Position numbers and translations under genes: made by a program
Notes under the pieces: generated by a model
The model's database searches: none
Seen by the model: only the letters and a program-made list of their open reading frames with translations
Told to the model about the DNA's origin: nothing
Shown here: positions 28,850 to 36,340 of the stretch, in pieces
How positions within the stretch are numbered: position 1 is the stretch's first letter
Layout of the letters: every line of letters begins with the position of its first letter
Assembly: GCF_014650455.1 (NCBI RefSeq)
Contig: NZ_BMUZ01000016.1
Coordinates: forward strand, 124,001-188,000
DNA: 64,000 nt
From: Streptomyces xanthochromogenes
GTDB taxonomy: Bacteria > Actinomycetota > Actinomycetes > Streptomycetales > Streptomycetaceae
Direction: 5' to 3'

Positions 28850-28896
28850 ACAGAGAGCTACTTGTCACTTCGCGGCAGCTTCGGGAGGACAGGGCC
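28850..28896 (-). repeat. Right terminal inverted repeat of Tn3-B
   Basis: Reverse complement of 23436-23482 at 45 of 47 positions; followed by TACGT at 28897-28901, the right copy of the target duplication. Confidence 0.9.
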
Positions 28897-29857
28897 TACG
28901 TCGTGAGCACGATCTTGCCGAAGAGGTTCCCGGATTCGAGCTTCTCGAAGCCCGCGCGGGCGCGGTCCAGCGGGAGGGTTTCGTCGATCACCGGGCGGAC
29001 GCCGGTCGCCGCGCAGAAGGACAGCAGGTCCTCCAGCTCGTCCTTGGAGCCCATGGTCGAGCCGACGACCTTGAGTCCAGGAAGAAGATCCGGGTCAGCT
29101 CGGCGTGCGCCGGGCGGTCCCCGCTCGTCGTACCGCAGATCACCAGGGTGCCGCCCGGCCGCAAGGACTTCACGGAGTGTGACCAGGTGGCGGCGCCGAC
29201 CGTCTCGATCACGGCGTCCACGCGCTGCGGGAGCCGTGCACCCGGCTCGTACGCGTCCACAGCGCCGAGCTCCACGGCGCGCTTGCGCTTGGCCTCGTCG
29301 CGGCTGGTCGCGAAGACCCGCAGGCCGGCCGCCTTGCCGAGGACGATGGCGGCGGTGGCGACCCCGCCGCCCGCGCCCTGGACCAGGACGGAGTCCCCGG
29401 GGCGGACGCCGGCGTTGGTGAAGAGCATGCGGTAGGCGGTGAGCCAGGCGGTGGGCAGGCAGGCGGCCTGTTCGAAGGAGAGCTCGGCGGGCTTGCGCAG
29501 GACGTTCCAGGCGGGGACGGTGACCTGCTCGGCGAAGGTGCCCTGGTAGCGCTCGGTCAGGATCGAGCGGGGCTCGTCGGGGCCGACCCCGTGGCCGCTC
29601 TGGCCGATGACGGAGTGCAGGACGACCTCGTTGCCGTCCTGGTCGATCCCGGCGGCGTCGCAGCCGAGGATCATGGGGAGCTTGTCCTCGCCGAGGCCGA
29701 CTCCGCGCAGCGACCACAGGTCGTGGTGGTTGAGGGAGGCGGCCTTGACGTTCACGGTCACCCAGCCGGGGCGGGCCTGCGGGGCGGGGAGATCGCCCAG
29801 CACGAGGCCGTTCAGCGGCTGGTCACGGTCGATTCGGGCAGCGTAGGCAGCAAACAT
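28896..29857 (-). pseudogene. Zinc-free MDR-type NAD(P)H oxidoreductase (quinone reductase-like) with a one-base shift
   Basis: The N-terminal 260 residues (GDLPAPQARPGWVTVNVKAA, SLNHHDLWSLRG) and the nucleotide-binding motif VLVQGAGGGVATAAIVLGKA identify the medium-chain dehydrogenase/reductase superfamily. The cysteine set of the structural zinc site is absent. Near 29077-29078 a CC where CCC is expected shifts the frame after LTRIFFL. The normal ending (GLKVVGSTMGSKDELEDLLS ... GNLFGKIVLTT) continues in the second frame and stops at 28896. The gene is divergent from the XRE-cupin regulator and part of the cargo of Tn3-A. It is either a young pseudogene or intact with a sequence error. Confidence 0.88.
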
Positions 29858-29899
29858 GATCCCGACGTTACCGCCGCTACCTGGACAAAATCCCTAGTC

Positions 29900-29917
29900 C
29901 GTTCAGTTTAATGAACG
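29900..29917. promoter_or_regulatory. Operator-like palindrome 1
   Basis: CGTTCAGTTTAATGAACG has six-base arms CGTTCA / TGAACG. It lies between the divergent oxidoreductase and XRE-cupin genes, 43 bases from the start of the former. Confidence 0.65.
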
Positions 29918-29949
29918 CGGAGTGCGCCATATCAACCCGTACGTTATAG

Positions 29950-29964
29950 TGAACGTATGGTTCA
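29950..29964. promoter_or_regulatory. Operator-like palindrome 2 and promoter of the XRE-cupin gene
   Basis: TGAACGTATGGTTCA has arms TGAAC / GTTCA, the same half-site as palindrome 1. It overlaps a TATAGT -10-like box at 29945-29950, so a bound repressor would block transcription of the regulator gene. Autoregulation is inferred. Confidence 0.6.
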
Positions 29965-29988
29965 TTCACGCACTGTCGGGGATTGCCG

Positions 29989-30564
29989 ATGACGCCCCCG
30001 CCGCCCGCCCGGCAGCCGGTCAGCAGTACCGCGGCCGCGGTCGGAGCGAAGATCCGCCTGCGCCGCCAGCAGCGCGGGATGAGCGCGGCCGAGATGGCCC
30101 GGCGTGCCGGACTGAGCAAGGCCACGCTCTCGCAGCTCGAATCCGGCAAGGGCAATCCGACGATCGACACCCTGGACGCGATCGCGATCGCCTTGCGCAT
30201 CCCGATCGCCGACCTCCTGGCCCGGGACGCGGACACGGGACCGGTCTACCGGCCGGCCACCGAGGCCGAGCCCGGCGAGGTCACCCGGGAGTTGCTGCGG
30301 CGCATCAGCAGCGGCAACAGCCTGGAGATCTGGCGCCTGCGGATTCAGCCCGAGACGGAGCTGGCCGGTGTGCCCCACGCCACCGGCACGATCGAGCACC
30401 TGCTCATCTCCAGCGGCTCGGTCACCGCGGGCCCCGTCGACGCACCCCAGGACCTCGGGCCCGGCGACATGCTCGCCTTCGCCGGGGACGCCCCGCACTT
30501 CTACCGCACCGGAGCGGAGCCCGTGGACATCACGGTCGTCTTCGCCTCCCCGATCATCACCTGA
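29989..30564 (+). CDS. XRE-family regulator with C-terminal cupin domain
   Basis: The start ATG at 29989 follows GGGGA. The N-terminal XRE helix-turn-helix (KIRLRRQQRGMSAAEMARRA, GLSKATLSQLESGKGNP) is followed by a cupin domain (AGVPHATGTIEHLLISSGSV, LGPGDMLAFAGDAPHFY) that would sense a small ligand. Such regulators repress or activate nearby catabolic genes. Two palindromes with TGAAC half-sites lie upstream, between it and the oxidoreductase gene. Threonine aldolase follows after 21 bases on the same strand, so both are likely one operon. Confidence 0.9.
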   Translation: MTPPPPARQPVSSTAAAVGAKIRLRRQQRGMSAAEMARRAGLSKATLSQLESGKGNPTIDTLDAIAIALRIPIADLLARDADTGPVYRPATEAEPGEVTRELLRRISSGNSLEIWRLRIQPETELAGVPHATGTIEHLLISSGSVTAGPVDAPQDLGPGDMLAFAGDAPHFYRTGAEPVDITVVFASPIIT

Positions 30565-30585
30565 CCAGCAAGGAAGCCCCCCCCC

Positions 30586-31647
30586 ATGAGCACGACCCCC
30601 GCCACCACGCCCTCCGGCCTGTCCTTCATCAGCGACAACATGGCCGGCGCCTCCCCGCAGATAGCCCAAGCTGTCGCCGACGCCGCCCTCGGCCAGGTCC
30701 TGCCGTACGGCAACGACCCCTTCACTGAACGCGCCCGCACGCGGCTCGCCGAGGTCTTCGAACGCGAGGTGGACGTCTTCCCGGTCACCACCGGCTCGGC
30801 CGCCAACGGCCTGGCCCTGGCGGCCCTGACCCCGCCGTGGGGCAGTGTCCTGGCCCACCGCGACAGCCACATCCACCACGACGAGTGCGGGGCACCGGAG
30901 TTCTTCACCGGCGGCGCCAAGCTCGTCGGCCTCGACGGCGACGACAGCAAGCTCGACCCCACCGCCCTGCGGGCGGCGGCCGGCCGCAGGGCCGGGGACG
31001 TGCACAGCGTGCAGCCGTCGGTGATGAGCATCAGCCAGGCCACCGAGTCCGGCAGCGTCTACAGCGTCGCCGAGATCCGCGAACTGACCGCCGTCGCCAA
31101 GGACGCGGGCCTGCGCACCCATATGGACGGTGCCCGCTTCGCCAACGCCCTCGTGCACCTCGACACCACCCCGGCCGAGATGACCTGGAAGGCGGGCATC
31201 GACGTCCTGTCCTTCGGCGCCACGAAGAACGGCGCGATGACCGCGGACGCGATCGTCTCCTTCGATCCGGCGCTCTCCACGGAGCTGGCCTTCCGCACCA
31301 AGCGGGCCGGGCAGCTCACCTCGAAGATGCGCTTCCAGACCGCTCAGCTCGACGCCTACCTCACCGATGACCTGTGGCTGGACAACGCCCGCCAGGCCAA
31401 CGCCATGGCCACCCGGCTCGGCGACGGCCTCAAAGCCATCCCCGACACCGGTCTCCTGGCGGTCCCGCAGGCCAACATCCTCTTCTGCCGCCTGCCCCAG
31501 CACGTCACCGACGGCCTCCTCGCCGAGGGCTACGCCTTCTATCACGACCGCTGGGAGCCGGGCGTCGTCCGCTTCGTGACCGCCTTCTCCCACAGCGCCG
31601 AGGACATCGATCAGCTCCTCGACGCCGTACGCCGCCACAGCGCCTGA
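30586..31647 (+). CDS. Low-specificity L-threonine aldolase
   Basis: A 353-residue PLP enzyme starting at ATG 30586 after AAGGA. It has the fold-type I pattern of threonine aldolases: ISDNMAGASPQI, PYGNDPFTERARTRLAEVFE, HRDSHIHHDECGAPEFF, THMDGARFANAL with the cofactor-binding Asp, and the PLP lysine Lys214 in SFGATKNGAM. The enzyme cleaves L-threonine or related beta-hydroxy amino acids to glycine and an aldehyde. The neighbouring oxidoreductase could reduce or oxidise the aldehyde, and the cupin regulator could sense the substrate. This makes the Tn3-A cargo a small metabolic module; the true substrate is not known. Confidence 0.93.
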   Translation: MSTTPATTPSGLSFISDNMAGASPQIAQAVADAALGQVLPYGNDPFTERARTRLAEVFEREVDVFPVTTGSAANGLALAALTPPWGSVLAHRDSHIHHDECGAPEFFTGGAKLVGLDGDDSKLDPTALRAAAGRRAGDVHSVQPSVMSISQATESGSVYSVAEIRELTAVAKDAGLRTHMDGARFANALVHLDTTPAEMTWKAGIDVLSFGATKNGAMTADAIVSFDPALSTELAFRTKRAGQLTSKMRFQTAQLDAYLTDDLWLDNARQANAMATRLGDGLKAIPDTGLLAVPQANILFCRLPQHVTDGLLAEGYAFYHDRWEPGVVRFVTAFSHSAEDIDQLLDAVRRHSA

Positions 31648-31674
31648 ACCACCCACACCCTCACGGCCGGCCGC

Positions 31675-32418
31675 TCATAGGTCGACGTCGTCCTCGTCGG
31701 GCCCGATCCCGGCCGCGTCCGGGTCACGCAGCGGGCGCAGGGCGCCAGCGGCCGGGGTGGAGGCGCTGAAGTTGTAGCGGCCGAGCACGTTGAGGTTCGC
31801 GTGCTTGAGCGGGGAGAGCCGAGCGATGTCCTCATCCCGCAGCTCGTGGCCCTCGGCGCGGAGCTGGGCGACGGCGGCGTCGATGTACTTCGTGGTCCAC
31901 AGCACGATGGCGTTGAGGACGAGGCCGAGCGCGCCGAGCTGGTCTTCCATGCCGTCGCGGTACGCCTGGTGGATGGTGCCGCGCTTGCCGTGGCACACGT
32001 CGCGGGCGAGCTTGTGGCGGGACTCCTGAACGGTGAGCTGGCGGTTCATCTGCCGGCGGTAGGTGTCGTCCACCGGGTCGACCACCCGCAGCAGGTGCTC
32101 GGTCTTGGCGATCCGCCCGTACTCCGCGAATGCCGCCCCGAGCGGGGTCGGGCGCCCGTCACGTCCGAACATGCGCAGCAGGTCGTAGGCGCGGACCTGG
32201 TTGGTGACCAGGGAACCGGCGACCTTCAGCATGTCCGGCCAGTGCGTGATCACCTTGTTCAGGTTCACGCGGTTGCGGGCCAGGTCCTCCACCGCGCCGT
32301 AGGTGCCGGTCTCGACGCCGGGCATCGTGGCCCGCCAGAACCGCTGGTCGTCCAGGTCGCGGAACCGCGGGCTGAAGTTGTAGCCGAGGATCTTGAACAG
32401 GCCGAACACGATGTCCGA
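31675..32418 (-). pseudogene. tnpA: TnpA of Tn3-A, C-terminal part
   Basis: Begins at 32418 in the middle of a Tn3 transposase with SDIVFGLFKILGYNFSPRFR, directly continuing the N-terminal part that breaks off at 36341. It runs through EDQLGALGLVLNAIVLWTTK, the region of the catalytic Glu, and LSPLKHANLNVLGRYNF to the stop at 31675. It is 247 residues long and has no start of its own. It is separated from the N-terminal part by the Tn554-like element. Confidence 0.93.
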
Positions 32419-32515
32419 GTTTATCTGGACAGTTCAAGTTGATCTCCCTTCGAGGTGTCGTCAGGTCGTGCGGACATAGGGTGAAGCTCTCGACGAGGTG
32501 GCAGGGGGGAGCGTT

Positions 32516-32989
32516 GTGGAGGTGACCGTTCAATGGATACGGACGTCCTGGACGAAGGAGTCTCGTGGAGGGGAGGCCGCGGCTCGCAGGAACGCCGTCC
32601 CGGTCGGCTTTCGCGTCCCGCCAATGCCGCCCGCGGTCGCGCACGTGGTTCGCATGCATGAGAGCGACGGTTTCGACCGCTTCGACGGCCAGGAAGACCT
32701 GCGCAAGGTCGACGTCCAGCTCCGCGAAGACAAGGGTCGGTTGCGAGTCCTGCCCCGGGTCCAGCCCCTCTTTGCCATACCCCCTCGACCACGACGGCCC
32801 CCGGCCGTACGGCTTGTTCCCGGACAGTGGGTCCGCTGGCAGCTCAACTACCGTTTCAGCAGCGCGGCGGGAGTGCGGGGCTGGTCGTACTGGCTCGACA
32901 CCTTCAACATCGCTTACGGACCGGTGAAAGCTGACGTGTTCTTGTCTCCGCCCACGGTGCTGGTCGATGAGCAAGGACCGGTCCGATAA
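32516..32989 (+). CDS. Unknown gene of the Tn554-like element, 157 aa
   Basis: GTG 32516 is chosen because GGGGGGAG lies six bases before it. The C-terminal half has natural composition with many aromatic residues (VPGQWVRWQLNYRFSS, GWSYWLDTFNIAYG, VKADVFLSPPTVLVDEQG). The middle is basic and Pro-rich. No family is recognised. It is convergent to the recombinase gene and ends 14 bases from that gene's stop. Tn554 has tnpC in the third position on the same strand as tnpB; this gene is on the opposite strand and has no visible likeness to it, so it may be cargo. Confidence 0.6.
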   Translation: MEVTVQWIRTSWTKESRGGEAAARRNAVPVGFRVPPMPPAVAHVVRMHESDGFDRFDGQEDLRKVDVQLREDKGRLRVLPRVQPLFAIPPRPRRPPAVRLVPGQWVRWQLNYRFSSAAGVRGWSYWLDTFNIAYGPVKADVFLSPPTVLVDEQGPVR

Positions 32990-33003
32990 CCCCCAGGTAG
33001 CAG

Positions 33004-35103
33004 TCACGGGCCACCGGTGCTCTCGGCTTCCTCTTCCGGATGGGCGGGTTGACCGAGGTCCGCGAGAAGCTTGTCGATGCGGTCGCTGGTGCAGCGGTGT
33101 CGTTCGACCTCGCGCTCCCAGCCGCGTTGGGCGGCATCGAGAGCGAGAGTCTGCTCGACTTCGCGTCGGGCCCGCAGACGTGGTGCGTACTCGGGTGTGG
33201 TGACGAACTTCGCGCAGGTCAAGTAGAGGTCGCATTCACAGGGGCCTTCGGCGGGGAGGCGCAGGCAGCGGCCGAGTTCGAGTTCGGTCTTGAAGAAGTT
33301 CGTCGTGAGCCAGTCGACCGCGGTGTCCGGCAGCGAGCCGTTGCGCAGTTCGTCGGCGGCCGGCCCGGCGATCGTGGCGCCGGGGCCGAGCACGGCCTTG
33401 TAGTCGCGCAGTACTTCCTGGTCGCTGATCTGCGCATAGACCAGGGCCATGCTGACGGAGGTGTGGCCGAGCACCTTCATGATGGTGTGGAGCTTCGCGC
33501 CGCGCTCGGCGAGTTGGGTGCCGACGGTGTGCCGGAACCGGTGGGCCGAGACGGTGCCACGTCCGGTGCCAGCGCGACCGCCCGGGCGGACCAGTCCGGC
33601 AGCTTTGCAGGCGTCCTGGATCGGCGTCTCGAACAGGTAGAAGGTTGACAGGAGCTTGCCGTGGCTCATGAACAGGTAGCGGATCTCCTCCCCGCTGCGT
33701 TCGTCGGTGAACGGTCTCTCGGGTGCGTTCCGGCGCAGGTCGATGGCGTGCTGCAGGGCTGTCGCGGCGTCCTCGTGCAGGGGGACGACGCGTTCTTTGT
33801 AGGTCTTGCGACCGGAGAGACGCAGTCGTGCGGTGCCGTCGGGGTAGCGGTCCAGACAGTCCATGGGCAGACGTTGGATCTCGGTGCGTCGGGCACCGGA
33901 CCAGCGGGCCACGAGCAGTGCGGCGCGTTGGAACGGGCAGGCGATCGCGTCGATGGCCGGCATCAACTGGTCGAGTTCGTCGTCGGGGATGAAGCGGGGC
34001 ACTTTCAGCGGGAATTTCGGTGCGTCACCGGCGCCGATGAGGGTGTGGCCGGGCACGTCCGGATATTGCCAGAGCGCGGTGTCCCGGAAGAACTGCGACA
34101 GCCCGGAGATCCGCTGAATCCGTGACATGACACCGAGCGGCTTGCCGGTCTTCTCGGTCGGCGCTTCGGCGATGTGCCCGATCCAGCCCAGGCAGTGGTC
34201 ACGTGTGACATCGGCGAACGTCGTGATACCGGGGTGGTTGGCCTCAAGCCACCGGCAGAACGTGCGCACCGCGAGCTCCAGCTTGTCCACTGTCGAGGGA
34301 GCGTCGGTCAGTTTGCGGGCCGCCAGCCACTTCTGTGCGACGGCCAACATCCGGGGAGGAAGCGTCAGCGGTGGTTTCCACGACGGCATGAGCTTGCGTG
34401 GCTGCTTGGCGACCTGGCCGCGGTGGAAGAGCACCACCTCAAGCTGGTGCAGGTGCGTGATCCAGCTCTTTGCCGGGCCCTCGTAGAACTGTTGCGCCGA
34501 CGGGTAGAAGGACGCGAACTCCGGGTCCTCAGGGAACAGACGGATGGCTTCCAGGACCTCGGCGACGTGATCGCCGGTGATGTCGGCGACGTCGGTCAGA
34601 CCGTTGCGCAACGCGATCCGGGCCACCGACCAGTGCATGGCCTGCTTCGCGGACAGCCGGTTGTAGCCGAGCGCGACGGCTTCCTCGACCAGTGTCATGG
34701 TGCCCGGATCGATTCCCAGCAGGGCGGCCTGGTCGTGAACGCGCAGCTGGCCGACGGCGAACATCCACGGGTAGTCGAATGTCGCGTACCCGTGCAGGCC
34801 CAGATAGGTCAGGTAGGTCCGGGCCCGGTGGGAGGTGGGGAACGACGGACGGTGGAAAGGTTCCCCGGGTAGCCGGCCCGCCCGTTCCACCAGGGGTTCG
34901 GCGAACCAGGTTTCCAGGTCCGGCCACCGGGTCCGGAAGTCGCGGTAGTAGCGCAGTTTCGCGTTGAGGTACTGACGATTGAAGCTGTCCTGGCCGCGGA
35001 CGGCCGCTACGTATTGCCCCTCGGGGCAGTGCCTGGGGCGCTGACGGCGGACCGGTTCCGGCGCGGCGCCCAGCGCGGCGGTCGAAGCCGTGACGCCCCT
35101 CAC
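33004..35103 (-). CDS. tnpB: Tyrosine recombinase, TnpB-like, 699 aa
   Basis: Starts at GTG 35103, overlapping the stop of the upstream recombinase (GTGA). A long N-terminal region of about 330 residues precedes a core-binding domain. The catalytic domain shows Arg in VARWSGARRTEIQRL, HRFRH in VSAHRFRHTVGTQLAERG, the second His in LGHTSVSMALVYAQ and the nucleophile Tyr in the same stretch. After it comes a C-terminal region with a Cys set (GRCLRLPAEGPCECDLYLTC), perhaps zinc-binding, and a basic coiled end. The size and the C-terminal Cys region fit TnpB of Tn554-type elements. Confidence 0.88.
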   Translation of the reverse strand: MRGVTASTAALGAAPEPVRRQRPRHCPEGQYVAAVRGQDSFNRQYLNAKLRYYRDFRTRWPDLETWFAEPLVERAGRLPGEPFHRPSFPTSHRARTYLTYLGLHGYATFDYPWMFAVGQLRVHDQAALLGIDPGTMTLVEEAVALGYNRLSAKQAMHWSVARIALRNGLTDVADITGDHVAEVLEAIRLFPEDPEFASFYPSAQQFYEGPAKSWITHLHQLEVVLFHRGQVAKQPRKLMPSWKPPLTLPPRMLAVAQKWLAARKLTDAPSTVDKLELAVRTFCRWLEANHPGITTFADVTRDHCLGWIGHIAEAPTEKTGKPLGVMSRIQRISGLSQFFRDTALWQYPDVPGHTLIGAGDAPKFPLKVPRFIPDDELDQLMPAIDAIACPFQRAALLVARWSGARRTEIQRLPMDCLDRYPDGTARLRLSGRKTYKERVVPLHEDAATALQHAIDLRRNAPERPFTDERSGEEIRYLFMSHGKLLSTFYLFETPIQDACKAAGLVRPGGRAGTGRGTVSAHRFRHTVGTQLAERGAKLHTIMKVLGHTSVSMALVYAQISDQEVLRDYKAVLGPGATIAGPAADELRNGSLPDTAVDWLTTNFFKTELELGRCLRLPAEGPCECDLYLTCAKFVTTPEYAPRLRARREVEQTLALDAAQRGWEREVERHRCTSDRIDKLLADLGQPAHPEEEAESTGGP

Positions 35104-36332
35104 GAATGTCCCTCCGCCGGCTTGCCCAGCACGTCCAGGGCCCGGTGGTAGTCGGCGACGACTGCTGGATCGGAGACCCGGGTGTAAAGACGAGTGGACT
35201 CGGGCGAGGCGTGACCGAGGCGCTTTTGCAAGGTCAGTTCACGCATGCCGCCCTCCCACATCGCGGTCGCGTGCGTATGACGCAGCGCGTGGGGCGTTAC
35301 CCAGGGCTCGCGGATGCCAGCGCGGGTGCAGGCCCGGGAGAACATCCGCACCAGGCCGTCGTAGCCCAACGCCTCCAAGCGTCTGGTTCCGCGGCCGCCG
35401 ATCAGGAACACCAGCCGGGTGTCGGCGTCGTCGGGGCGTTCGTTCATCACGTAGGCACTGACCGCCGCCAGAGTCGCGGTCTCGTGCAGGTCGACGACCC
35501 GCTCGACCCGGGACTTCGACCGGACGCCCTTGGGATGGTCGTCGCGATGCCGGACCACGACGCGCCGCCGCCCGTAGGCCAGGTCGTCCAGGTGCAGGCC
35601 GAGCACTTCGCCGGGCCGCAGCCCGCCGTGGAGCATCAGCAACACGATCGCCCGGTCCCGCAGCCCGCGAAGCTGTCCGAGCAGCAACTCGACCTGGCCG
35701 TCGTCCAGCGGACGAGGCACCCGCTGGACGGTCTTGACGCGCACGGCCCGGCGGACCGGCCGTTGGCGGCTGGCCCGTCCCATGAACGGGCGATGCCGCT
35801 CGGAGACGTGCAGAAGTGCAGGGTCCGGACGCTTCTCGATGGGGTTGGCCCGCTCCAGCAGCCCGGACAAAATCGCGTACTCGTAGAACGAGGACACCGC
35901 AGCCAGAATCCGGTTCACCGTGCTGCCCGCGAGCTTGGTCGCCGGACCGTCAGCGGCCATCGTCACCACCGACAGCGTCATCCGCCGACGCGGGCGGCAG
36001 GACGGTACCGACCGCAGGTACTCCAGCAACGCGATCGCGTCCGGAGGCCCGAACCGCTCCCAGGTCAGATCCCTGGTCGCGAAGAAGCGCCACAGGTGCC
36101 GAAGGTCGTAGGAGTACGCGATGAGCGTGTTCGGCGAGCAGTCCCGCGCGCCGAGAAAACGTAGGAATCCGGCGACGACCTCGACTGGCGTCCCGTCCTC
36201 GTCGAGCAGCTCGACCAGGGTCGAGCCGTCCTCCTGCCGCCGCTGCTGAACCCGCACAGACACTCCCCGAGCCGTCGCACCCGACAGCCCGGACGGCCGC
36301 CCCCGACCCTCAACGAGGGGCAAGGTGTCCAT
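35100..36332 (-). CDS. tnpA: Tyrosine recombinase, TnpA-like, 410 aa
   Basis: The first ATG is at 36332, eight bases inside the element end. A GTG about 75 bases further in with GGGGAG upstream is another possible start. After a core-binding domain (VVAGFLRFLGARDCSPNTLI) come the catalytic residues: Arg in LMLHGGLRPGEVLGL, HALRH in VTPHALRHTHATAMW, and His and Tyr in LGHASPESTRLYTRVS. Integrase-type recombinases of this kind cut and join at specific sites. It overlaps the following tnpB-like gene, so both are made in a fixed ratio and probably act together. Confidence 0.9.
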   Translation of the reverse strand: MDTLPLVEGRGRPSGLSGATARGVSVRVQQRRQEDGSTLVELLDEDGTPVEVVAGFLRFLGARDCSPNTLIAYSYDLRHLWRFFATRDLTWERFGPPDAIALLEYLRSVPSCRPRRRMTLSVVTMAADGPATKLAGSTVNRILAAVSSFYEYAILSGLLERANPIEKRPDPALLHVSERHRPFMGRASRQRPVRRAVRVKTVQRVPRPLDDGQVELLLGQLRGLRDRAIVLLMLHGGLRPGEVLGLHLDDLAYGRRRVVVRHRDDHPKGVRSKSRVERVVDLHETATLAAVSAYVMNERPDDADTRLVFLIGGRGTRRLEALGYDGLVRMFSRACTRAGIREPWVTPHALRHTHATAMWEGGMRELTLQKRLGHASPESTRLYTRVSDPAVVADYHRALDVLGKPAEGHS

Positions 36333-36340
36333 GTAACTAA

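Larger units (their letters stand above)
23436..28896. mobile_element. Tn3-B: 5.46-kb Tn3-family transposon nested in Tn3-A
   Basis: Inverted repeats of 47 bases with two mismatches bound the element (23436-23482 and 28850-28896), and TACGT is duplicated. It holds tnpR (minus), a nucleotidyltransferase-fold gene (plus) and a full-length tnpA with one frameshift (minus). The ends begin GGCCCTGTCC rather than GGGG. It landed exactly at the stop codon of the oxidoreductase gene of Tn3-A without changing that stop. Confidence 0.9.
32419..36340. mobile_element. Tn554-like tyrosine-recombinase element inside tnpA of Tn3-A
   Basis: Removing about 3922 bases joins the tnpA pieces into a continuous ADTQGH-SDIVFGLFK, the normal Tn3 order around the second catalytic Asp. 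The inserted DNA holds two overlapping tyrosine recombinase genes (minus strand) and one unrelated gene (plus strand). No target duplication is needed to rebuild the reading frame, as in Tn554. The two ends share a short imperfect inverted motif with TGGACA. The exact end positions could be off by one or two bases. The pair order and sizes (410 and 699 residues) resemble Tn554 tnpA and tnpB. Confidence 0.85.

Noticed and set aside
29962..31656. A 564-codon minus-strand open frame opposite threonine aldolase
   Set aside because: The opposite strand encodes a complete PLP enzyme and a regulator with all motifs; the antisense product has no natural composition.
32419..36340. RIT element (three tyrosine recombinases in a row)
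   Set aside because: Only two recombinase genes are present; the third gene is on the other strand and is not a recombinase.
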